DNA of 29,963 nucleotides from Acidobacteriaceae bacterium UBA1307 (GTDB lineage Bacteria > Acidobacteriota > Terriglobia > Terriglobales > Acidobacteriaceae). Below are positions 23,368-29,963 of the stretch, piece after piece. Positions within the stretch are counted from its first letter, which is position 1; every line of letters starts with the position of its first letter. The notes beneath the pieces are model-generated. The model ran no database searches, was not told where the DNA came from, and saw only the letters and a program-made list of their open reading frames with translations. A program made the translations under genes and the position numbers. The stretch spans positions 1 through 29,963 of the forward strand of contig DBTV01000045.1 of NCBI GenBank assembly GCA_002307235.1, read 5' to 3'.

Positions 23368-25449
23368 ATGATCGAAACCGTTGCTCCCTATCCCCAGACC
23401 ATGAGCGCCTTTCTCTGCTGGGCGGTGCGCTACCTGTGGCTGATTCCTGTCGCGCCCATAGTCGCCGCGGGCATCATCGCACTGCTGCGCCAGCCGCGCC
23501 GCAAAACCGCGCAGGCTCTCGCCATCGGCTCGATGGCCTTCTCGCTGATCCTCGCCCTGATCGCCTTCGCGCAGGTCGCCACCGACTGGATCGACGGCAT
23601 CAGTACCCGCGAGGTTGTCAACTTCAGTTGGCTCGAGTTCGGTTCGACGCAGGTGCAGCTTGGCTGGATCCTCGATCCGCTGGCCGCGGTGATGCTGGTC
23701 ATGGTCACCTTCGTCGGTCTGCTGATCTTCATCTACTCGACCGGCTACATGGCCCACGACGAGAATGCAACGCGTTTTTTCTGCTTTCTGGCGCTGTTTG
23801 CCGGCTCGATGCTGACCGTCGTTCTCTCAAACTCGATTCTGCTGCTCTACATTGGTTGGGAGCTGATGGGACTCACCTCCTATCTGCTGATCGGCTTCTG
23901 GTATCAGCGGCCCTCGGCGGCCGCCGCCGCGAAGAAGGCCTTCCTGACGACGCGCGTCGGCGATGTCTTCTTCCTGCTCGGCATCGTCTGGCTCTTCGCG
24001 CAGACGGGCACGCTGCTGTTCTATAACCACGGCGCGGGTTCGATTGAATCCTCGTCGCTCGCAGCGCTGCTTACCCAGCACGCCGCCTTCGGTCTTACCG
24101 CCGCCACGGCCATTGCGTTGCTGTTGTTTGCCGGCGCGGTAGGCAAGAGCGGCCAGCTTCCTCTGCACGTCTGGCTGCCCGATGCCATGGAAGGCCCGAC
24201 GCCGGTCTCGGCGCTGATTCACGCGGCCACCATGGTCGCCGCCGGTGTGTACCTGATCGCCCGCGTCTATCCGCTGATGTCGGCCGGAGCGCCCGAGGGC
24301 GGAACCACCATCGCTCTGACCGTCGTTGCCTGGGTTGGCGCGGCCACGGCTCTGTTTGCCGCGCTCGTCGCCGTCGCGCAGAACGACATCAAGCGCATCC
24401 TGGCCTATTCGACCGTCTCGCAGCTTGGTTACATGATGGCCGGTCTCGCCATGGGCGGCGTGGCCGTGGGCATGTTCCATCTGATCACCCACGCCTTCTT
24501 CAAGGCGCTGCTGTTCATGGGCGCAGGTTCGGTGATTCACGGCTGCCACGAGGAGCAGGACATCCGCAAGATGGGTGGCCTTCGCTCCGACATGCCGCTG
24601 ACCTTTATGACCTACACCATCGGCATGCTGGCCTTGTCGGGCTTCCCCATCTTCTTCTCCGGCTTCTGGTCGAAGGACGCGATCCTTGAAGCGGCCCAGC
24701 ATTGGACGGCGGCACGCGCGCCCTTCTACATGCTGGTGGCCGGCGCACTGCTGACGGCCTTCTACATGACCCGTCAGGTCAGCTACGTTTTCTTCGGAAG
24801 CTGGCGTGGGCACAAGACGGCGCACGAGAGCCCGTCGGTGATGACCACGCCGCTGGCGATTCTGGCCTTCTTCGCCATCGCGCTCGGCGCGCTTGGCACG
24901 CCGGCCTGGCCCTGGTTCCGCGCCTTCGTGCAGGGCCACGCGGCGCCCTTCGGCTTCTCTGGCTTTGCCGAGCCGGGTCTGTTCGCGCTCATGCTAACCT
25001 CATCCGCGGTCGTTTTTCTCGGCCTTGGTCTGGGGTGGAAGCTCTATGGCGGTCACTCGCCCGATCCGGCCGCGCCGGACGCCCTCGAGGCAAAGCTGCC
25101 GCTGGTCTGGAAGGCTCTGTCGAACCGTCTCTACTTCGACGAGTTCTACGGCGTGACGGTGATTGCAGCCTACAGGATTCTGGCGCGGGTGGCCGACATT
25201 GTCGACCGCTTCGTCTGGGGTGGCGTGGTCTGGCTGGTGGCCAAGTTCTTCGCCGCGCTCGCCACGCTCAACCGCTTTGTGGATACCGCTTTTGTCAATG
25301 GCGGATTTGATAAAACCTGCGAGGGACTCGACGTCTCCGGTGGCCTGCTTGCCAGCCTGCAGTCGGGCCGCGTGCAAGGCTATCTGCGGATTCTGGCCGC
25401 GGCCGTTGTTCTTCTCGCCCTGCTACTTGTCTGGAGCGTTCGGCCATGA
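23368..25449 (+). CDS. nuoL: Complex I antiporter-like subunit NuoL, extended lateral helix
   Basis: Distal proton-pumping subunit of 693 residues, clearly longer than common NuoL proteins (about 610-650). TM5 Glu165 (YIGWELMGLTSYLL), TM7 Lys260 (VGKSGQLPLHVWLPDAM) and the following GPTPVSALIHAATMVAAGVYLI are conserved. The C-terminal stretch from about 590 to 660, which should form lateral helix HL, contains two similar units. The first is around IVDRFVWGG (611-619) and the second around FVDTAFVNGG (637-646), an offset of 26-27 residues. This suggests HL was lengthened by a tandem duplication, as reported for complexes with a second NuoM. AGGGGG lies about 7 bases before the ATG. It overlaps nuoM1 by four bases. 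Confidence 0.95.
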   Translation: MIETVAPYPQTMSAFLCWAVRYLWLIPVAPIVAAGIIALLRQPRRKTAQALAIGSMAFSLILALIAFAQVATDWIDGISTREVVNFSWLEFGSTQVQLGWILDPLAAVMLVMVTFVGLLIFIYSTGYMAHDENATRFFCFLALFAGSMLTVVLSNSILLLYIGWELMGLTSYLLIGFWYQRPSAAAAAKKAFLTTRVGDVFFLLGIVWLFAQTGTLLFYNHGAGSIESSSLAALLTQHAAFGLTAATAIALLLFAGAVGKSGQLPLHVWLPDAMEGPTPVSALIHAATMVAAGVYLIARVYPLMSAGAPEGGTTIALTVVAWVGAATALFAALVAVAQNDIKRILAYSTVSQLGYMMAGLAMGGVAVGMFHLITHAFFKALLFMGAGSVIHGCHEEQDIRKMGGLRSDMPLTFMTYTIGMLALSGFPIFFSGFWSKDAILEAAQHWTAARAPFYMLVAGALLTAFYMTRQVSYVFFGSWRGHKTAHESPSVMTTPLAILAFFAIALGALGTPAWPWFRAFVQGHAAPFGFSGFAEPGLFALMLTSSAVVFLGLGLGWKLYGGHSPDPAAPDALEAKLPLVWKALSNRLYFDEFYGVTVIAAYRILARVADIVDRFVWGGVVWLVAKFFAALATLNRFVDTAFVNGGFDKTCEGLDVSGGLLASLQSGRVQGYLRILAAAVVLLALLLVWSVRP

Positions 25450-26963
25450 GTGGAGTTCCTCTTTTGACGTTGTTGACGGTGCTGCCGCTGGTCGGGGCGC
25501 TCATCGCCCTGTTCTCCGGCCACCGGGCGCGCGCCGTGGCGCTGGTTACCGGGCTTGTCTCGCTTGCGGTCGCGCTTCGTGCCTGGACCCTGATTCCGGC
25601 CAATGGTTCGATCGGTCTGGTCGAGCGGCTGGCCTGGGTGCCCTCGCTGGGCATTGAATATTACCTCGGCATCGACGGCCTTGGCGCCCTGATGCTGGTA
25701 CTGGCGGCCATCGTTTCATTGATGGCGGTGATGGCCAGCTTCCGCGTTCATCATCAGCCGGGGCTCTACTTCGCCCTGGTGCTTGCCCTCGAGTCCGGGC
25801 TCTTCGGAGCCTTCACCGCGCTGAACTTCTACCACTGGTTCTTGTTCTGGGAGATGAGCCTGATTCCGGCCTTCTTCCTGATCAAGCTCTGGGGCGGGCC
25901 GCAGCGCGGACCGGCGGCGACCCAGTTCTTCGTCTACACCATGGCCGGTTCGGCCTTCCTGCTTATCTGCTTTTTGGCCGTCTTCTATGCGACCGGTTCG
26001 ATGGACTTCATCCATCTCGGTCTGCTGGCCTCAAGCGGAGAACTGGAGCCGATGATCACCGCGCATCTGGGCCCGGTCGGCTTCTGGCTGGCGATCGGAT
26101 GCCTGGCGGGCTTTGCCGTCAAGGTGCCGCTGGCGCCCTTCCATACCTGGCTTCCGGCGGCCTACTCCGAGGCGCCTTCGCCGGTGACGATGCTTCTGAC
26201 CGGTGCGATGTCGAAGATGGGCCTCTACGGCCTGCTGCGCATCGTGGTGCCGATCTTCGGTGTCGAACTGGCGCGGTTGCGCACGCCGCTGCTGGTGCTC
26301 GCCGTCCTCACCGTGGTGATGGGCGCCTGGGCCGCGGCCGCGCAGAAGGATCTCAAGCGCGTCTTCGCCTACTCGTCGGTCAACCACCTCGGCTACTGCC
26401 TGCTGGCGATCTTCGCTCTGGCGCTGCCTGCCGTCGATGCCGGCACGCGGGCCTCGCAGTCCGCTGCCCTTAATGGCGTTTTGTTGCAGATGTTCAACCA
26501 CGGCCTGACCGCCGCCGCGCTCTTCTGGTTCATCGCCCTGCTGCAAGCCCGCAGCCAGGGCGAGCGTTCGATCGATGCCTTTGGCGGTCTGCGCAAGCCC
26601 GCGCCGATCTTTGCAGGGTTGATGGGCATTGCCATCTTCTCCTCGCTCGGCCTGCCCGGGCTGAATGGGTTTGTCGGCGAGTTCCTGATCTTCCGCGGCG
26701 TTTTTTCCTTGTCCTGGATCAGCGCATCGGTCAGCATTCTTGGCCTGCTGGTGACGGCGACCTTCCTGCTCACCGTGATTCAGAAGGTCTTTGCCGGACC
26801 GACGCCCGAGCGCTGGTCGAGCTTTCCCGATCTTCATCCGGGCGAGTGGCTTGCTCTGGCGCCGGTGATCGTTCTCATGTTCCTGCTGGGTGTTGCGCCC
26901 CGGCTCATCGTGGATAGCGTCAATCCCACGGTCGAATTTCTTCTGGCGCACTGGAGATTTTAG
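25446..26963 (+). CDS. nuoM: Complex I antiporter-like subunit NuoM, first copy
   Basis: Proton-pumping membrane subunit of 505 residues with about 14 helices. Key charged residues are conserved: TM5 Glu136 (FWEMSLIPAFFLIKLWGG), TM7 Lys226 (AGFAVKVPLAPFHTWLP), TM8 Lys257 (GAMSKMGLYGLLR) and the TM12 Glu in GFVGEFLIFRG. All point to a functional antiporter-like subunit. It is followed at once, with no gap, by a second nuoM-type gene. Confidence 0.95.
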   Translation: MSGVPLLTLLTVLPLVGALIALFSGHRARAVALVTGLVSLAVALRAWTLIPANGSIGLVERLAWVPSLGIEYYLGIDGLGALMLVLAAIVSLMAVMASFRVHHQPGLYFALVLALESGLFGAFTALNFYHWFLFWEMSLIPAFFLIKLWGGPQRGPAATQFFVYTMAGSAFLLICFLAVFYATGSMDFIHLGLLASSGELEPMITAHLGPVGFWLAIGCLAGFAVKVPLAPFHTWLPAAYSEAPSPVTMLLTGAMSKMGLYGLLRIVVPIFGVELARLRTPLLVLAVLTVVMGAWAAAAQKDLKRVFAYSSVNHLGYCLLAIFALALPAVDAGTRASQSAALNGVLLQMFNHGLTAAALFWFIALLQARSQGERSIDAFGGLRKPAPIFAGLMGIAIFSSLGLPGLNGFVGEFLIFRGVFSLSWISASVSILGLLVTATFLLTVIQKVFAGPTPERWSSFPDLHPGEWLALAPVIVLMFLLGVAPRLIVDSVNPTVEFLLAHWRF

Positions 26964-28472
26964 ATGTTGGCCTGGACGATCTATCTCTCGTTTGCCGGAG
27001 CCCTCATTGAGGCTCTACTGCCGCGCTCGAGCGCACGGCTGGCGCGCTGGTTTGCTCTGGCCGTCGCCGTGGCGGCTCTGGCCGTGGCCGCCGTGGGCTT
27101 CTTCTCCGCCGCTGGCGCAGGTCGCGAGGTTCTCGTGGACCTGCCCTGGGTTCCCGCGCTCGGCATTCATTATCTGCTCGCCGCCGACGGCATCAGCCGC
27201 ATGCTGGTGCTGCTCACCGGCCTTGCCGCCGTCTCCGGCACGCTCTTCAGTTGGAATATCGAGGAGCGCACCAACCAGTTCTTCGCCTTCTTCCTCGCCC
27301 TGATCGGCGGCGTCTACGGCGTCTTCCTCAGCTTCGATCTCTTTCTGCTCTTCGTCTTCTATGAGATCGCGATTGTGCCCAAGTACTTCCTGGTGGCTAT
27401 CTGGGGCTCGACCCGCCGCGAATACGGCGCGATGAAGCTGGTGCTCTACTCCTTCGTCGGTTCCTCGCTGGTGCTCATCGGCCTGTTGGCCGCCTACGCC
27501 AGCTCCGGCGCGCATTCCACCGGTCTTGTTGCGCTGGCGCATGCGAACCTGCCCGTTTGGCAACAGATGTGGTTGTTCCCGGTGGTCTTCATCGGCTTTG
27601 CGGTTCTCGCCGGCATGTGGCCCTTCCACACCTGGGCACCGACCGGCCACGTTGCCGCTCCCACCGGCGCTTCCATGCTGCTGGCCGGCGTCATCATGAA
27701 GCTCGGCGCCTACGGCTGCCTGCGCGTGGCCATGACCCTGTTTCCGCATGGCATGGACCCCTGGGGCTGCGCCTTCCTTGGCCTCGGCTCCTGGCGCGAT
27801 GTCTTTGCGCTGCTGGCCGTCATCGGCATCGTCTACGGCGCGCTGGTCGCACTCGTCCAGACCGACTTCAAGTTCGTCATCGGCTATTCGAGCGTCAGCC
27901 ACATGGGCTTTGTGCTGCTCGGCCTGATGACCCTCAACCAGATCGGCATCGATGGCGCGGTTCTGCAGATGTTCTCGCATGGCATCATCGCAGGCCTGCT
28001 CTTCGGCGTGGTCGGTCGCATCGTTTACTCACGCACCCACACGCGCGAACTCGACAAGCTCGAGGCCATGCACCTCGGTCGCCGCCTGCCCTTTGCCGCT
28101 GCCGCCTTCGTTATTGCGGGCGTGGCTTCAATGGGGCTGCCGGGCTTCTCGGGCTTCATTGCCGAGCTGCAGATTCTCGTCGGCTCCTGGCACTACAACC
28201 CCGTCTGGACCATTGCCACCGCCGTCGGCATCGTGATCGGCGTGGCCTATACCTGGCGCGCGATGCAGAAGGCCTTCTTCGCCGACCGGGCTCCGACCCC
28301 TGACGAGCATCCCAAGACCGGCTGGCCCGATCTTGGCGCCATCACCTGGCCTGAATACGCAGGCGTGGCTCTGTTGGTGCTTTCGAGCCTCGCCGTCGGT
28401 CTCTATCCGCGCATCCTGCTTGATTCCGTCGAACCCGCCGTAAAGGCTCTGCTTGCCGGAGGAATTCAATGA
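26964..28472 (+). CDS. nuoM: Complex I antiporter-like subunit NuoM, second copy (lacks TM7 Lys)
   Basis: Second NuoM-type subunit of 502 residues, directly after the first. It is diverged from it rather than a fresh copy. TM5 Glu134 (FYEIAIVPKYFLVAIWGS), TM8 Lys246 (GVIMKLGAYGCLR) and TM12 Glu401 (GFIAELQILVG) are present. The TM7 lysine is not: GFAVKVPLAPFHTWLP of copy 1 aligns with GFAVLAGMWPFHTWAP, so position 215 is Leu. GGAG lies 7 bases before the ATG, inside the end of copy 1. It overlaps nuoN by four bases. It would add an extra antiporter-like module to the membrane arm. Whether it pumps protons is open. Confidence 0.92.
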   Translation: MLAWTIYLSFAGALIEALLPRSSARLARWFALAVAVAALAVAAVGFFSAAGAGREVLVDLPWVPALGIHYLLAADGISRMLVLLTGLAAVSGTLFSWNIEERTNQFFAFFLALIGGVYGVFLSFDLFLLFVFYEIAIVPKYFLVAIWGSTRREYGAMKLVLYSFVGSSLVLIGLLAAYASSGAHSTGLVALAHANLPVWQQMWLFPVVFIGFAVLAGMWPFHTWAPTGHVAAPTGASMLLAGVIMKLGAYGCLRVAMTLFPHGMDPWGCAFLGLGSWRDVFALLAVIGIVYGALVALVQTDFKFVIGYSSVSHMGFVLLGLMTLNQIGIDGAVLQMFSHGIIAGLLFGVVGRIVYSRTHTRELDKLEAMHLGRRLPFAAAAFVIAGVASMGLPGFSGFIAELQILVGSWHYNPVWTIATAVGIVIGVAYTWRAMQKAFFADRAPTPDEHPKTGWPDLGAITWPEYAGVALLVLSSLAVGLYPRILLDSVEPAVKALLAGGIQ

Positions 28473-29944
28473 ACTTCGCCGACCTCTTCCGTGTCACGCT
28501 GCCCGAGACGGCGCTGGAAATCGCCGCTCTGCTCGTTCTCTTTGTTGACCTCGCCTTTTTGAAGAAGGCGAAGCTGGCGACGCGCGTCGCCGTGGCCTCA
28601 TTGCTCGGCATTGCCGGTTGCCTTGCCTCTCTTGTGCTGCTGGCTGGCGCGGGCTCCACGGGCGTTTCTTTCCACGGAGAACTGCTGCTGGCCTCGGGTG
28701 GCTTTGCCGCCGTGGCCGAGGCTGCGATTCTGGTTCTCACCCTTCTGACGCTGCTTCTGTTCATCGGCTCCACCTTCACCCGTCATGCGGGCGAATATGT
28801 TGCCGTGGTGCTGATGGCCGCCGCCGGTGGCTTGGTCATCTCTGCTGCGCGCGATCTTCTGATCATCTTCGTCGGACTCGAACTGCTTTCGCTGGCGCTC
28901 TACATCCTGACCGCCTTCGACAAGCACTCGGAGAAGAGCTCCGAGTCGGCGCTCAAGTACTACCTCTTCGGTGGTATGGCGGCGGCCTTCCTGCTCTTCG
29001 GCTTCAGCTATCTCTACGGCCTCTCTGGTTCCACCCAGCTTTCGGTCGTGATGGAGCGCGCTCTGTTCGCGACCTCGCATGGGGGCTCGCCGCTGGTCTA
29101 CGTCGCGCTGGTGCTCGTCGTTGCCGGACTCGGCTTCAAGGTGGCCGCCGCGCCATTCCATCTGTGGGCGCCCGATGCCTATGAGGGCGCGCCTGCACCG
29201 GCTGCGGCCTTCATCGCCTCCGCTTCCAAGGTGGCCAGCTTCGCTCTCTTCGCGAGCGTTGGCGTTGCCGTCGTGCAGCTTCCCGGCGCCCTTGCGCTCT
29301 CGACGCCCTGGACGCAGGTGCTTTCGGTGGTGGCCGCGCTCTCGCTGGTCATCGGCAATCTGGCGGCGCTCGCGCAGTCGAATGTCCGCCGCTTGCTGGC
29401 CTACTCGGCGGTGGCCCACGCCGGTTATATGCTGCTCGGTATCGCCTTCCTCGGCGTTTCCTCGCGCAGTGTTGCCGCCGTGCTCTACTACGTAATCACC
29501 TACGGCCTCACGACCATTGGAGCCTTCGGTGCCATCGCGGTCGTCGAGCGCGCTACCGGCTCAAGCTCGCTTGAGGCCTTCTCGGGGCTCTACAAGCGCA
29601 ATCCGCTGCTCTCGGCCGTGCTTCTGGTCTACTTCCTCTCGCTCGCCGGCATTCCGCCGCTGGTCGGCTTCTGGGCCAAGTTCAACCTCTTTGCCGCCGT
29701 GCTCAGTGTTGGCGCGGGTCCGGTGCCCTTCGCCCTGGTGGTGCTGGCCATCGGCATGAGCGCCGTTTCGCTCTACTACTACCTGCGCGTGCTCAAGCGC
29801 GTCTTCGTCGTCGATGCCATCGATGCTGCGCCGCTCACCCTGCATCCCGTTACACTGCTGACGCTGGTGGCGATTGCTCTGGCGGTTGTCCTCTGTGGCT
29901 GCTTCCCGGCGATTTTGCAAAACTGGATCGGCAGCGCCTTCTAA
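28469..29944 (+). CDS. nuoN: Complex I antiporter-like subunit NuoN
   Basis: Proximal antiporter-like subunit of 491 residues with about 14 helices. TM5 Glu138 (FVGLELLSLALYIL) and TM7 Lys224 (GLGFKVAAAPFHLWAPDAYEGAP) are conserved, as is SKVASFALF in TM8. GGAGG lies six bases before the ATG. It closes the operon visible here. The last 19 bases of the window contain TAGGAG, which could be the ribosome site of another gene just beyond the edge. No terminator is seen before the window ends. Confidence 0.95.
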   Translation: MNFADLFRVTLPETALEIAALLVLFVDLAFLKKAKLATRVAVASLLGIAGCLASLVLLAGAGSTGVSFHGELLLASGGFAAVAEAAILVLTLLTLLLFIGSTFTRHAGEYVAVVLMAAAGGLVISAARDLLIIFVGLELLSLALYILTAFDKHSEKSSESALKYYLFGGMAAAFLLFGFSYLYGLSGSTQLSVVMERALFATSHGGSPLVYVALVLVVAGLGFKVAAAPFHLWAPDAYEGAPAPAAAFIASASKVASFALFASVGVAVVQLPGALALSTPWTQVLSVVAALSLVIGNLAALAQSNVRRLLAYSAVAHAGYMLLGIAFLGVSSRSVAAVLYYVITYGLTTIGAFGAIAVVERATGSSSLEAFSGLYKRNPLLSAVLLVYFLSLAGIPPLVGFWAKFNLFAAVLSVGAGPVPFALVVLAIGMSAVSLYYYLRVLKRVFVVDAIDAAPLTLHPVTLLTLVAIALAVVLCGCFPAILQNWIGSAF

Positions 29945-29963
29945 AGGGTTAGGAGATCCCCCG

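Noticed and set aside
26964..28472. Assembly duplication as the reason for two nuoM genes
   Set aside because: The two proteins differ throughout, including at key motifs, and the gene boundaries overlap cleanly with their neighbours, so this is not a repeated contig segment.
1..29963. CRISPR arrays, insertion sequences, integrase or tRNA genes
   Set aside because: No regularly spaced repeats, transposase or integrase motifs, or cloverleaf-like sequences were seen. The only repeats found are the short heptad arrays.

Overview
The window looks like chromosomal DNA from an Acidobacteriota genome, most likely Terriglobia (Acidobacteriaceae-type). The main support is protein family content. There are three tandem paralogs of the soil-associated TIGR03435 family, an Oar-like TonB-dependent receptor with an N-terminal carboxypeptidase-regulatory-like domain, and a VWFA-related Acidobacterial-domain protein. 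A futalosine-pathway menaquinone gene and a high-GC background fit this. No rRNA, tRNA, CRISPR array, transposase or prophage gene was seen.

Layout, left to right. (1) 1-755, minus: 5' part of katG, cut by the window edge. (2) 906-3138, plus: mqnC (menaquinone synthesis) with a strong terminator, then a NiCoT nickel/cobalt transporter. (3) 3195-11676, minus: a block of exported or outer-membrane proteins. One TIGR03435 protein with an extra N-terminal domain has its own terminator. It is followed by two more TIGR03435 proteins, the TonB-dependent receptor and the VWFA protein, which probably form one operon. (4) 11939-14452: a citramalate-synthase-like gene (plus) facing a fumarylacetoacetate-hydrolase-fold hydratase (minus), with a shared bidirectional terminator between them. 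(5) 14648-17398, plus: a three-gene 2-oxoacid:ferredoxin oxidoreductase operon (ferredoxin, alpha, fused beta-gamma), preceded by a CRP/FNR-type dyad. (6) 17680-29944, plus: a complex I operon in the order nuoA-B-C-D-I-H-J-K-L-M1-M2-N, with no nuoE, nuoF or nuoG.

The most interesting reading joins regions 5 and 6. A ferredoxin-reducing oxoacid oxidoreductase lies directly upstream of a complex I that lacks the NADH-dehydrogenase module. This complex I has two NuoM-type subunits and a NuoL whose C-terminal lateral-helix region appears lengthened by an internal repeat of about 26 residues. Together these suggest a ferredoxin-driven, '2M'-type complex I with an extra antiporter-like subunit that feeds a menaquinone pool. 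Whether NuoEFG is encoded elsewhere cannot be decided from this window. The second NuoM lacks the conserved TM7 lysine, so its pumping role is uncertain.

Smaller points of interest are heptanucleotide repeat arrays at two junctions inside the nuo operon, one of them exactly where nuoEFG normally sits, and an alanine-rich tail on NuoI. There are also possible leader ORFs and hairpins before nuoA and cimA, and interleaved inverted repeats downstream of one TIGR03435 gene.
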